Shown here: piece after piece, positions 7,899 through 15,505 of the stretch
Numbering within the stretch: position 1 is the stretch's first letter
Layout of the letters: each line of letters begins with the position of its first letter
Assembly (NCBI RefSeq): GCF_001705235.1
Contig: NZ_MCGV01000001.1
Coordinates: 4,220,181 to 4,284,180 of the forward strand
Length of the DNA stretch: 64,000 bases
Direction of reading: 5' to 3'
Source: Clostridium pasteurianum
Lineage (GTDB): Bacteria; Bacillota; Clostridia; Clostridiales; Clostridiaceae
Made by a program: the position numbers and the translations under genes
The notes under the pieces: model-generated
The model's database searches: none
Told to the model about the DNA's origin: nothing
The model's input: the letters and a program-made list of their open reading frames with translations, nothing else

Positions 7899-8640
7899 TT
7901 ACCATGGAAATTCTGGTGAAAACGATAATAAATGTAAAATATTTAAATTGCCAAATTTTATACTAAAATCATATATTTCTTGAATAGATTGAGTATCGTT
8001 AATTTTTAGGTAAATTCCTATTAATTTAAGCATGATTTTAGTATCTAATTTATTTCCTTTACTTGATATAATAAAAAATTTATTTTTCATTTCTGAAAAT
8101 TTTTCTTTATTAATTGTAATATAATATATCAATTAATTCAGAGAATATATCATCTATTGCAAAATATTGCATATATTTTTTGGAAAATTCAAATGATTTT
8201 AAACAATATTTTTCTCCGTTCTTGTAATCTTTTAACCATTTAAAAGTTTTAGAGATATCAAGACAAATATTAGATAGATGTCTTGGATTATTAATTTTAA
8301 CTATGTTTGAAGTTATATTGCTAAGAGTTTTTTTGCACTTTTATAGTTAAGAGAATCTCTAAAAAGTTTTAACATATTTGCTAATACTAATACATATTGT
8401 TCAATGTTTGTGTTTTCCAAAATGCTTGCCATTTTATTGTATAAATTAAGACTCTCTGAATATCTTTCTAACCTTTCAAGACAAATTGTCTTTTGTATGA
8501 GAACCTCATAATATTTATTAATGTCAATGTTTTTAATTATACTTTCGAGATTTGTTAGGTTTTCAATAGCTTTATAATAATCTTTAGAGTATGTAAAATC
8601 ATAAATAAGTATACTAAATGTGATATTACTGTATTTAAGC
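7899..8640 (-). pseudogene. decayed RRNPP regulator fused to a signal-peptide tail
   Basis: Minus-strand translation gives pieces that align with the C-terminal 240 residues or so of the intact regulator, for example NKYYEVLIQKTICLERLERY against NKYYDVIIQKSVCLQLSKKF. At least two frameshifts (near 8130 and 8335) break it. The helix-turn-helix and first repeats are missing beyond about 8640. The last readable frame ends LLSFSPEFPW, where the intact regulator ends before a separate peptide gene. This suggests a deletion joined the regulator's end to the tail of its peptide precursor. Confidence 0.8.
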
Positions 8641-8840
8641 TAGATGGAAGTAAATCTTCTTTTGATAGGGAAATGTACTTTATTGATAATAGGTTAGGCA
8701 AAAGTATTGTAACTGATTATTTTAAATATATTGTACTTATAAAAAATTCTCCAGGAGCAAGTAAATACAACATTGGGACAAGCAATTAGAAATATTATCA
8801 TCAATTGATAATATTCATTATTTAGTTGATTCTATTTAGA
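8641..8840 (+). pseudogene. unrecognised gene remnant
   Basis: A + strand frame from about 8600 reads VFKLDGSKSSFDREMYFIDN and continues to a stop near 8789. A shifted frame continues the plausible coding sequence as LEILSSIDNIHYLVDSI up to about 8837. It looks like the 3' end of a real gene, truncated where the RRNPP remnant ends. No family was recognised. Confidence 0.4.
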
Positions 8841-8944
8841 GGATTGCGTAATTAATATAGTACTTTAAATAAAATTATGATATTTAAATGAAAATACGCA
8901 AATATTTATTGTGGAAAAATTACATTTTGAAAGGAGGTGATAAT

Positions 8945-9064
8945 ATGAAAATAATTAGAAAAGGGGTAAAACCATCAATAAATCTCTGTGGTGATTGTCA
9001 ATGCAATGATGATTGCTTTGTCATTTGTGGCGATGAGTTTTGTTATGCTATAGTAATAGCATAA
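8945..9064 (+). CDS. six-cysteine small peptide, candidate RiPP precursor
   Basis: A 39-residue ORF with an excellent AAGGAGGTGATAAT site before ATG 8945. The first 13 residues (MKIIRKGVKPSIN) look like a short leader. The rest holds six Cys (15, 18, 20, 24, 28, 33) in the pattern C-x2-C-x-C-x3-C-x3-C-x4-C and ends in a hydrophobic YAIVIA tail. A hairpin and then the N-terminus of a radical-SAM-type peptide maturase follow, the arrangement of clostridial Cys-rich bacteriocin-like RiPP loci (sactipeptide/ranthipeptide type). With the maturase truncated, the peptide may now be unmodified, or modified by an enzyme elsewhere. The function is inferred. Confidence 0.65.
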   Translation: MKIIRKGVKPSINLCGDCQCNDDCFVICGDEFCYAIVIA

Positions 9065-9076
9065 CAAGTGATTTTG

Positions 9077-9150
9077 AAATTTAAAGGGTAATTCAGTATA
9101 AAAATCTTAAATCCTCAATAATAAAAAATTTAAGAAGGTCCTTTAAATTT
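9077..9150 (+). terminator. long hairpin between peptide and maturase remnant
   Basis: Perfect 11-bp outer stem AAATTTAAAGG/CCTTTAAATTT with an inner stem TCTTAAAT/ATTTAAGA, followed by TTAAAAAATTAG. It probably attenuates read-through from the peptide gene, as often seen between RiPP precursor and modification genes. The U-tract is poor. Confidence 0.5.
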
Positions 9151-9205
9151 TAAAAAATTAGAATTAAATAAAACGGAGGAAAAATAAATGAAATTAAAAA
9201 AATAA

Positions 9206-9355
9206 ATGTATAATATAGAAATTAATAAAATGAAAAATGGTAATGTATTACTATTTAATTCTTTTACAACGGCTTTAGGGGTAGTTGAAAGTGAAATGAT
9301 TGATACATATAATAATTGTTATAATTTAGATGAAGATAAAATTTCAAATCGTTAA
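9206..9355 (+). pseudogene. truncated radical-SAM peptide maturase (N-terminal stub)
   Basis: A 49-codon frame reading MYNIEINKMKNGNVLLFNS then FTTALGVVE, typical of the N-terminal domain of SPASM-type RiPP maturases (short beta strands with an F-N-S/T-x-T-x-A pattern). The catalytic CxxxCxxC region is absent because the frame stops at 9353. Upstream, AACGGAGG and ATG 9188 lead in the same frame into a TAA (9203) just before this ATG, so the original start may also be broken. Called a remnant because it covers only about a tenth of a normal enzyme. Confidence 0.5.
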
Positions 9356-9481
9356 TTATAAGTATGTCAAGGAAAACAATTCAATACATGTTGCTATAAT
9401 TTTATAAAATAATAACTGTTTTTAATAATAGACTCAAAAGTTATTAATAGTCATTTAATTGGTGCTTTAACTTTACTATAT

Positions 9482-9535
9482 AACTAAATGCACACCGGGA
9501 TATAGACTGATATCTCGGTGTACATTTAGTTTTTA
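9482..9535. terminator. bidirectional terminator
   Basis: A 22-bp stem from AACTAAATGCACACCGGG (9482 on) to its partner ending TACATTTAGTT (9531), with loop AGACTG and TTTT after the stem. It ends the minus-strand SH3-like gene at 9556 and closes off the peptide locus on the other side. Confidence 0.8.
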
Positions 9536-9555
9536 ATTATTTAGTATATAAAAAA

Positions 9556-9933
9556 TTAATATTCAACTGTTATATTTGATATATATTCAGATTGAATCCA
9601 ACCATAAGTCCACCCATTATAGTCACTACCATAAGCACCATAATACCATCCCCGACCCGGGCTTTCTAGTATTTGAAAACGTGTGCCTTGTGAAAGATGA
9701 CCTACTGTTTGAGTGCAAGATGGGCTAGGATTATTCAAAAGATATGCATCCTGAGTAGCATATCCAAAAATAGCACCATAACTAGAACCCATATTAGAGT
9801 TTATCGACATTATATTCTTATTAATTGAGTTTGTAGTGTGTATAGTAGCAGCATTAGCATTTGCTAAAGATAAACTAAAAGCTAAAACTAATCCACATAA
9901 TGATGTTGCTAAAAATTTTACTTTTTTATTCAT
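9556..9933 (-). CDS. secreted SH3-like domain protein
   Basis: 125 residues. A signal peptide (MNKKVKFLATSLCGLVLAFS, cleavage probably after ANANA at about 28) is followed by a linker and one bacterial SH3-like domain (about 55-125) rich in Trp/Tyr/Gly, ending YGWIQSEYISNITVEY. Such domains usually bind cell wall peptides or glycans, but no enzyme domain is attached. Start ATG 9933 has a GGAAGG site. It is a paralogue of the neighbour at 10065-10436 (shared GYATQ, GWYYGA-x-GSDYNGW and a Cys in the NPSPSC region). Function unknown; both are separately promoted small exported proteins. Confidence 0.8.
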   Translation of the reverse strand: MNKKVKFLATSLCGLVLAFSLSLANANAATIHTTNSINKNIMSINSNMGSSYGAIFGYATQDAYLLNNPSPSCTQTVGHLSQGTRFQILESPGRGWYYGAYGSDYNGWTYGWIQSEYISNITVEY

Positions 9934-10064
9934 GAAATAGATTACTTCCTTCCGTAAGATTTTTTATAATGTTAATTACAAAATCACTTATTTTTAAATA
10001 TATTCTAATATGCACTTTTATTTACAAGTACTAAGCTTGTACTATATATGAAGTGTATAAAAAA

Positions 10065-10436
10065 TTAAGAAAGAGTTATATTGTCTATATATTGTACTTG
10101 AACCCAACCAAAATGCCATCCGTTATAATCACTGCCCCAAGCACCATAATACCATCCATTAGTATCAGTTCTTGTTATTACAAAGCGTGTATTTGCCATA
10201 AGCCAGCTTGTAATAGTTTTACATGAAGCATTAGGGCTAGCCAAAAGTGGGATGCTTTGAGTAGCATATCCGCTGAGCGTTCCAGTAAATGGTTGCTTCA
10301 GTACACTATGAATTACATTTTTATTAGTTATGTTCTTTGAAGTTATAGATGCAGCATGTACACTTGTTAATGATGTGCTAAAAGCTAATACTAATGCACA
10401 TAAAGATGATGATAAAAATTTTGTTTTTTTATTCAT
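10065..10436 (-). CDS. secreted SH3-like domain protein, paralogue
   Basis: About 123 residues if started at ATG 10436 (MNKKTKFLSSSLCALVLAFS), which gives a proper signal peptide and a GAAGGG site. An upstream ATG at 10475 in the same frame would add 13 polar residues before the signal peptide and is less likely. After cleavage (near VHAAS) comes one SH3-like domain with GYATQSIPLLASPNASC and GWYYGAWGSDYNGW, about 50% identical to the gene at 9556. The single Cys is conserved in both. Tandem duplication is evident. Target and role are unknown. Confidence 0.8.
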   Translation of the reverse strand: MNKKTKFLSSSLCALVLAFSTSLTSVHAASITSKNITNKNVIHSVLKQPFTGTLSGYATQSIPLLASPNASCKTITSWLMANTRFVITRTDTNGWYYGAWGSDYNGWHFGWVQVQYIDNITLS

Positions 10437-10592
10437 AAAACAACAATCCCTTCTTTTAATGATATTATTTGACATGTCAAATATAAAATAACATTAATTG
10501 ATTATAATGTCAAATTAGTAAAATATGAATAATTATAATTTTAACATTTATGTTGCATTTTAAGTGATAGAATCGTAAAATTAGTGTATAAG

Positions 10593-10626
10593 AATAGTAG
10601 AGACATTTTGTCTTTGCTATTTTTTA
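10593..10626 (+). terminator. terminator-like hairpin
   Basis: AATAGTAGAGAC/GTCTTTGCTATT around an ATTTT loop, followed by TTTTT. No gene directly upstream on this strand is known, so it may end an unrecognised short transcript. Confidence 0.5.
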
Positions 10627-10657
10627 TTGGCAACAATTTTTTAGGTCTTGTGACTGA

Positions 10658-10704
10658 CAAACCGTATGTGAGTACAATTATGTACTTATATGCAGTTTGT
10701 TTAT
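10658..10704 (+). other. long hairpin with 4-nt loop
   Basis: A 19-nt arm CAAACCGTATGTGAGTACA pairs with TGTACTTATATGCAGTTTG across loop ATTA, with one mismatch and three G-U pairs. It is followed by TTTATAT only, so it is either a weak terminator or part of a structured RNA together with the hairpin at 10593. Confidence 0.45.
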
Positions 10705-11000
10705 ATCCAATTTAAAGGTGGAATTTATTATAAAAATTAAAGAGATTACAATGAATGGATTCAAAAACAATGATGTTGAGCAGGAACTTACAGACTTTGA
10801 TTTATATACTAAATTATAGATAACTGATTAGTGAGGTAAAAAATTTAACATTACCAATAATTTTTATGTTGAAATTTATATTAAAAATGATAAAATTAAA
10901 ACGTCGGTATTCTTATGAAACTGAACTATAATTTTATAAAAGTATTTATAAGAAATTATCTGAATTATATCCTAAAAGGAATAAGAACGGAGGAACAATC

Positions 11001-11591
11001 ATGAAAGCAAATTCAAATTCAGTAGCAAAGTTTAGCACAAGGCAACTTTCCATAATAGGTATGTTGTCCGCAGTTTCAATTATGTTAGGTGTCACGGGTT
11101 TAGGGTTTATACCTATACCACCTATAAAAGCTACTATAATGCATGTACCAGTAATAATAGGAGCGGTGCTTGAAGGACCTGTAGTTGGAAGTATGATAGG
11201 ACTTATATTTGGAATCTTTAGTGTCATACAGGCTGTAACTGCACCAACGCCAGTATCATTTGCATTTATAAATCCATTGGTATCAGTTTTGCCGAGGGTA
11301 TTAATAGGAATAACTGCATATTATTCTTATAAAGTATGCCAAAACAGGTTTAAAAATTTAGGTATTATGCTAGCAGGTTTAGTTGGCTCACTTACAAATA
11401 CTGTAGGAGTTATGGGCATGATTTATCTTATATACTTAAAACCATATGCAAAGGCTTTAAACGTAAGTGTAAATACTGCTAAAAGTGGAATATTAACAGT
11501 GTGTGTGGTAAATGGGATACCAGAGGCTATTTTATCAGTTTTGATTACTGTTGCAGTTGTAATTGCTGTAAATAAAATAAGACATAAATAA
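11001..11591 (+). CDS. ECF transporter S component
   Basis: 196 residues, about six membrane helices, with the S-component pattern IGMLSAVSIMLGVTGLGFIP and MHVPVIIGAVLEGPVVGSMI near the N-terminus. S components bind a vitamin in the membrane and are powered by a shared EcfAAT module, which is not encoded beside it. It resembles the pantothenate (PanT-like) group and the cobalamin-precursor-linked S components. Position directly before the cobalamin riboswitch and cbi operon favours a corrinoid or precursor substrate, but it has its own terminator. Good GGAGG site. Substrate unproven. Confidence 0.8.
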   Translation: MKANSNSVAKFSTRQLSIIGMLSAVSIMLGVTGLGFIPIPPIKATIMHVPVIIGAVLEGPVVGSMIGLIFGIFSVIQAVTAPTPVSFAFINPLVSVLPRVLIGITAYYSYKVCQNRFKNLGIMLAGLVGSLTNTVGVMGMIYLIYLKPYAKALNVSVNTAKSGILTVCVVNGIPEAILSVLITVAVVIAVNKIRHK

Positions 11592-11601
11592 TAGAAAATA
11601 T

Positions 11602-11634
11602 CTCAAGTTCTTGTATTAGGACTTGAGTTTTTTT
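11602..11634 (+). terminator. terminator of the ECF S-component gene
   Basis: CTCAAGT/ACTTGAG stem with a 12-nt loop and a seven-T tail, 10 bp after the stop codon. Confidence 0.85.
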
Positions 11635-11709
11635 ATTGATTTAATATTGCATTAATGTTATAATCAATTAAATATTTGTACAGATATTATTTTAACAATA
11701 TAATAATAA

Positions 11710-11873
11710 AAAATATAAGGTTTAATCATTATGATTAATTAAATTGGAATCAGGTTAAAATCCTGAACTATCCCGTAGCTGTAATAGATGAATTTTAGCA
11801 TATTATGTCACTTGAAAATGGGAAGACGTGCTAAAATAATGATTCTTAAGTCAGAACACAAGCCTATATTTTG
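11710..11873 (+). ncRNA. cobalamin riboswitch (aptamer)
   Basis: The aptamer is closed by P1 (AAATATAAGG at 11711 with AGCCTATATT at 11861). It contains the conserved core GGTTAAAATCC...CCCGTAGCTGTAA (about 11753-11782) and the B12-box-like AAGTCAGAACACAAGCC (about 11848-11864). It precedes cbiM, the first gene of a cobalt transport and corrin synthesis operon, so high cobalamin is expected to shut the operon off. Downstream lies a G-rich stretch (TAGGGGGGAGCG, about 11894) and then a terminator at 11961. Confidence 0.92.
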
Positions 11874-11960
11874 CACCATAACTCTACGAGCGATAGGGGG
11901 GAGCGAAAATAAGATTAAATATTGAGGTAGTAATTGATATTTATATGATTTATTTAGTTT

Positions 11961-12004
11961 AAAATCCTTTTAACAGCTTTGTTTAAAGGATTCTTTTATT
12001 TTTT
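11961..12004 (+). terminator. riboswitch-controlled terminator
   Basis: AATCCTTT (11963-11970) pairs with AAAGGATT (11985-11992), followed by CTTTTATTTTTT directly before the cbiM ribosome binding site. It is the likely expression platform of the cobalamin riboswitch. Confidence 0.7.
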
Positions 12005-12016
12005 GGAGGTTTTGTA

Positions 12017-12664
12017 ATGCATATTGAAGATGGAATATTATCACCTGCGGCATGGGGAAGTTGGTATGCTGTAAGTGCAGCTTTTATAATACCGGGTGTA
12101 AGGGAGATTAAGAAAAGATCAGAAGAAAATTTATATTATAAACCATTTTTAGCTATGGTTGGAGTAGGTGTGTTTACAATTTCTTGTATGCATATACCTG
12201 TTCCAGTTACAGGTTCATGCTCACATCCATGTGGTACGCCTTTAGCAGCAATAATTGTAGGACCTTTTGCCACTGCTGTGATTTCTGCTATATGTTTATT
12301 TTTCCAAGCCATATTTTTGGGACATGGTGGAATAACGACAATAGGAGCAAATGATTTTTCAATGGGAATAGCAGGGGGTATTTCTGGATATTTGTGCTGG
12401 AAGATACTTAGACATTTTAAAAGCCCTATTTGGTTAGCAGCGGCAGTTGCTGGTTTTGTGGGGGATATTGTAACATATTTAATTAGTGCCTTTGAATTGG
12501 CACTGAGTTTACATGGACATGTTTCTTTTGTTAAGGAATGGATGATATTTTTTATGGGATATGCTCCAACACAATTACCATTAGCTGTAGCAGAAGCTAT
12601 ATTTACAGCTGCTGTTTTACAGGTAATGATTAAAAGGCGTCCGGATCTTTTAAAAAATATCTAA
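12017..12664 (+). CDS. cbiM: cobalt ECF transporter, substrate-binding membrane protein CbiM
   Basis: 215 residues. The mature N-terminus begins MHIEDGILSP; the Met and His2 coordinate cobalt or nickel in CbiM/NikM proteins, so this start is fixed. About six or seven membrane helices follow, with the conserved CSHPCGTP and HGGITTIGANDFSMG segments. CbiM is the S component of the CbiMNQO group I ECF transporter importing Co2+ for corrin synthesis. It is the first gene after the cobalamin riboswitch, with a GGAGG site. The order cbiM-cbiN-cbiQ-cbiO is canonical. Confidence 0.95.
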   Translation: MHIEDGILSPAAWGSWYAVSAAFIIPGVREIKKRSEENLYYKPFLAMVGVGVFTISCMHIPVPVTGSCSHPCGTPLAAIIVGPFATAVISAICLFFQAIFLGHGGITTIGANDFSMGIAGGISGYLCWKILRHFKSPIWLAAAVAGFVGDIVTYLISAFELALSLHGHVSFVKEWMIFFMGYAPTQLPLAVAEAIFTAAVLQVMIKRRPDLLKNI

Positions 12665-12678
12665 GGATACTAAATGAA

Positions 12679-12725
12679 ACTATGTTTTAAATAAGTGAAA
12701 AAATAACACCTATTTAAAACATAGT
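12679..12725 (+). other. 15-bp perfect hairpin between cbiM and cbiN
   Basis: ACTATGTTTTAAATA (12679-12693) is exactly complementary to TATTTAAAACATAGT (12711-12725). No T-tract follows. It may stabilise the cbiM end of the mRNA or be an intercistronic processing site. Confidence 0.6.
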
Positions 12726-12756
12726 CTAAAAAATATTTTATAAAGGATGATAAAAA

Positions 12757-13044
12757 ATGAAATTTTTAGATAAATTCACTAAGATTATGTTAGCTATAAT
12801 GATATGTATATTAATATTTATTTTTGGAGCAGGAAAATATATGGACAGCCATAAAATGGAGGCTGGGGGAACTGATGACAAAGTTAATAATTTAACTGCA
12901 AAAGCTCATCATCCTTTTATAGAACTACCTGGTGATGCAGAAGTAGGGGCGTTTTCTGTAGCAAATTTTTTTGCTGGTATAATTATAGGACATAACTGGG
13001 AAAAGCTTTTCGGCAGTAAAGCTGTAGAAACCCATAAGGAGTAA
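12757..13044 (+). CDS. cbiN: cobalt ECF transporter auxiliary protein CbiN
   Basis: 95 residues with one N-terminal helix (IMLAIMICILIFIFGAGKYM) and one C-terminal helix (VANFFAGIIIGH) flanking an extracytoplasmic loop, the two-helix layout of CbiN. CbiN inserts next to CbiM and is needed for metal loading. ATG 12757 follows AAAGGATG. The stop lies four bases before cbiQ, showing translational coupling. Confidence 0.93.
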   Translation: MKFLDKFTKIMLAIMICILIFIFGAGKYMDSHKMEAGGTDDKVNNLTAKAHHPFIELPGDAEVGAFSVANFFAGIIIGHNWEKLFGSKAVETHKE

Positions 13045-13048
13045 GTCT

Positions 13049-13816
13049 ATGGAAAGTGAATTGAAAAATAATAAGTTATTTTTTAATTTAGATAGCAGAG
13101 TGAAAACGGAAGTAATACTTATAAGTGTGTTTATAGCATCGATGTTAAGAAGTTTTTATATACTTATGGCAATACTTACTGTGTCTTTAATTCTTTTATT
13201 TTCTAGTGGTATGCCTATTAATAAAATAATGAAACGGCTGAGTATTCCGCTGAGTATTGCCTGGTTAGTGTTTTTAGGCGTTATTTTTACAAATGGTGAA
13301 ACTGTTATATGTACCATATCTTTAGTTTCAATAAAATTACACATATATGTAGAGGGCATGAGACTAGGAATACTAGTATTAATTAGAATTTTAACTTCAG
13401 TGACCTTAGTAGCCTTATTGGGATTTAGTACGGATATGGTAGACATATTAGAAACGCTTAGAGTTTGTAAAATCCCTGCAATAATTATAGATATAGCTGC
13501 TATGATGTATAGATATTTATATATAATTGGTGAAGTAAATAGTAACATGAATCGTGCAAGGGCAAGTAGAATGGGAAATAAGCGTTCATGGATTAATAAG
13601 GTAAGTGACACTGGTAAAATTGCTGCATATGTTTTAAATAAATCACTTGACAGAAGTATTCAAATTTATAAAGCAATGCTTTCTAGGGGTTACAATGAAA
13701 ATACAAAAAGTCCAAATTATTTTCAAAATGCAGTTCCTAAGGCGGATAAATGTATAGGCATACTAATTGTAATAATACTTTTGTTTTTAGTTGGAGTTGA
13801 TATAATATTTTGTTAG
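13049..13816 (+). CDS. cbiQ: cobalt ECF transporter transmembrane protein CbiQ
   Basis: 255 residues, EcfT family, about five membrane helices. The coupling helices carry the Ala-Arg-Gly type motifs: RARASRMG (about 169-176) and AMLSRGY (about 208-214), which dock onto the CbiO ATPase. ATG 13049 follows an AAGGAG site overlapping the end of cbiN. It transmits ATP-driven movement to CbiM. Confidence 0.93.
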   Translation: MESELKNNKLFFNLDSRVKTEVILISVFIASMLRSFYILMAILTVSLILLFSSGMPINKIMKRLSIPLSIAWLVFLGVIFTNGETVICTISLVSIKLHIYVEGMRLGILVLIRILTSVTLVALLGFSTDMVDILETLRVCKIPAIIIDIAAMMYRYLYIIGEVNSNMNRARASRMGNKRSWINKVSDTGKIAAYVLNKSLDRSIQIYKAMLSRGYNENTKSPNYFQNAVPKADKCIGILIVIILLFLVGVDIIFC

Positions 13817-13830
13817 GGGAATGAAGGTTA

Positions 13831-14673
13831 ATGGAATTAATTAATATTAAAAATGCTAGTTACAGCTATGACCAAAGTAATTTGGCTTTAAAAAATGTAA
13901 ATTTGACCATTAATAGCGGAGAAAAAGTTGCTATTTTAGGGGAGAATGGTGCTGGTAAATCAACATTGTTTCAATTATTTAATGGACTTATTGTTCCTGA
14001 TAAAGGTAAAGTAATAGTAGATGGACTAGAAATAAACAAGAAAAATTTGCTTAAAATAAGAAGTAAGGTTGGAATGATTTTTCAGGATTCTGATGATCAA
14101 CTTTTTAATTCTACAGTTCATCAGGAAATTGCTTATGGATTAATGAATATGGGAATAAAAGGACAGGAATTGGAAGCTTCTATAAAGTGGGCTTTAAAGG
14201 CAGTTGGAATAGAGGGTTATGAAAAACGAAGTCCATTTAATTTAAGTGGTGGTGAAAAGAAGAGAGTTGCTTTAGCTAGCGTTCTTGCAATGAAACCTAA
14301 GGTTTTAGTTCTTGATGAACCTACAGCGGCTCTAGATCCAAGGGGTGTTAGCCAGATTGTAAAATTGTTAAATTATATCAATAGTAAACTTCATATAACT
14401 TTAATTTTTGCTACTCACGACGTAGATATTGTGCCACTTCTTGCAGATAGGATATACTTATTAAATAAAGGTGAAATAGTGCTTAGTGGTACAACTAAAG
14501 AGGTATTCAGTAATAAAAAGGTTATTAGAGATATAGGACTTAGACTTCCTAGAATAGCTCATCTAGCAGAAATTTTAGAAAAAGATGGAGTTATAAAACT
14601 AGATAATGGAGAATTACCTTTAACTATTGGGCAAATTAGAAGAGTTTTAGAAAATCAAAAAAACCGAAAATAG
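13831..14673 (+). CDS. cbiO: cobalt ECF transporter ATPase CbiO
   Basis: 280 residues, a single ABC ATPase: Walker A GENGAGKST (about 37-45), Q-loop FQDSDDQLF, signature LSGGEKKR (about 138-145), Walker B LVLDEPTAALDP and switch THDVD. The C-terminal extension is typical of ECF ATPases. As no second ATPase is present, CbiO acts as a homodimer energising CbiMNQ. Good AATGAAGG region before ATG 13831. Confidence 0.95.
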   Translation: MELINIKNASYSYDQSNLALKNVNLTINSGEKVAILGENGAGKSTLFQLFNGLIVPDKGKVIVDGLEINKKNLLKIRSKVGMIFQDSDDQLFNSTVHQEIAYGLMNMGIKGQELEASIKWALKAVGIEGYEKRSPFNLSGGEKKRVALASVLAMKPKVLVLDEPTAALDPRGVSQIVKLLNYINSKLHITLIFATHDVDIVPLLADRIYLLNKGEIVLSGTTKEVFSNKKVIRDIGLRLPRIAHLAEILEKDGVIKLDNGELPLTIGQIRRVLENQKNRK

Positions 14674-14705
14674 ATTTTTAAAATATTATAGTAAGGAGAA
14701 TAAAA

Positions 14706-15485
14706 GTGAAAAAAGCTATATTAGTAGTCAGTTTTGGAACTACATATTCAGATACAAGAAAACTTACCTTAGATGCTATTGAAAACAAAATAGCCCAGGA
14801 TTATAAGGATTATGAGGTTAGAAAAGCATACACATCACACATGGTTATTAAAAAATTGAAAAATAGAGATAACTTGAGCGTGGATACTCCGGAAGAAGCT
14901 TTAGAGAAATTGTACAGTGAAGGTTTTGAGGAAGTTGTAGTTCAGCCACTTCATATAATACCTGGAATAGAGTATGATTATGTAAAAAAAACAGTAGAAG
15001 AGTTTATTAATAGGAAAGCTTTTAAGAAATTAATACTAGGAACACCTGTAATGTATGATCATGGAGATTATGAAGTGTTTTTGGATGCTATTAGAACTAT
15101 TATACCTAATAATAAGGCAGTGATATTTATGGCTCATGGTTCAAATCATTATGCAAATGCCTGTTACTGTGAACTAATGGATGTTATTCATGAAAGAAAA
15201 TTCAATAATGTGTTTATAGCTACGGTTGAAGGATATCCAGGACTTGAACAAGGGATAAAGTGGCTTGAAAAATCAGGAGCACATGAAGTGATGTTAGCAC
15301 CACTTTTGATAGTAGCAGGTGATCATGTTAAAAATGATATGTGTGGTGAGAAGGAGGATTCCTGGGAGAATATTTTAAAATTAAAGGGCTTTAAAGTTGA
15401 AACATATATTCATGGATTAGGAGAGCTTAAAGATTTTCAAAAAATATATGTATCCCATATAAAAAAGGCTTTAGAGAATATTTAA
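14706..15485 (+). CDS. cbiK: sirohydrochlorin cobaltochelatase CbiK
   Basis: 259 residues, starting at GTG 14706 behind AAGGAG. It inserts Co2+ into sirohydrochlorin, the committing step of the oxygen-independent (cobalt-early) B12 pathway. The class II chelatase fold shows in VVSFGTTYSDTRK at the start and the metal-site segments VVVQPLHIIPGIEYD (His about 80) and FMAHGSNHYANACY (His about 142), with a third His in LIVAGDHVKNDM (about 206). It is cytoplasmic: no signal peptide, unlike periplasmic CbiK variants. It links the cobalt transporter genes to the corrin genes in one operon. Confidence 0.93.
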   Translation: MKKAILVVSFGTTYSDTRKLTLDAIENKIAQDYKDYEVRKAYTSHMVIKKLKNRDNLSVDTPEEALEKLYSEGFEEVVVQPLHIIPGIEYDYVKKTVEEFINRKAFKKLILGTPVMYDHGDYEVFLDAIRTIIPNNKAVIFMAHGSNHYANACYCELMDVIHERKFNNVFIATVEGYPGLEQGIKWLEKSGAHEVMLAPLLIVAGDHVKNDMCGEKEDSWENILKLKGFKVETYIHGLGELKDFQKIYVSHIKKALENI

Positions 15486-15505
15486 ATATATGTGGTGGTG
15501 AAAAA

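Larger units (their letters stand above)
10437..11000. other. spacer with hairpins, no convincing gene
   Basis: About 560 bp. It contains the minus-strand promoter region for the SH3-like genes, two hairpins (listed separately) and the promoter region of the ECF gene. A short 22-codon ORF beginning at about 10751 (MNGFKNNDVEQE) has no ribosome binding site and was not accepted. Confidence 0.4.

Noticed and set aside
11890-11905. G6 run in the cobalamin leader complementary to the C6 loop of the sRNAs (AGGGGGGA with UCCCCCCU)
   Set aside because: Eight complementary bases of low complexity are not enough to claim regulation; G-runs also occur elsewhere, for example just before sRNA copy 2.
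13156-13611. 151-codon frame antisense to cbiQ
   Set aside because: Shadow of a well-conserved gene; no ribosome site and no family features.
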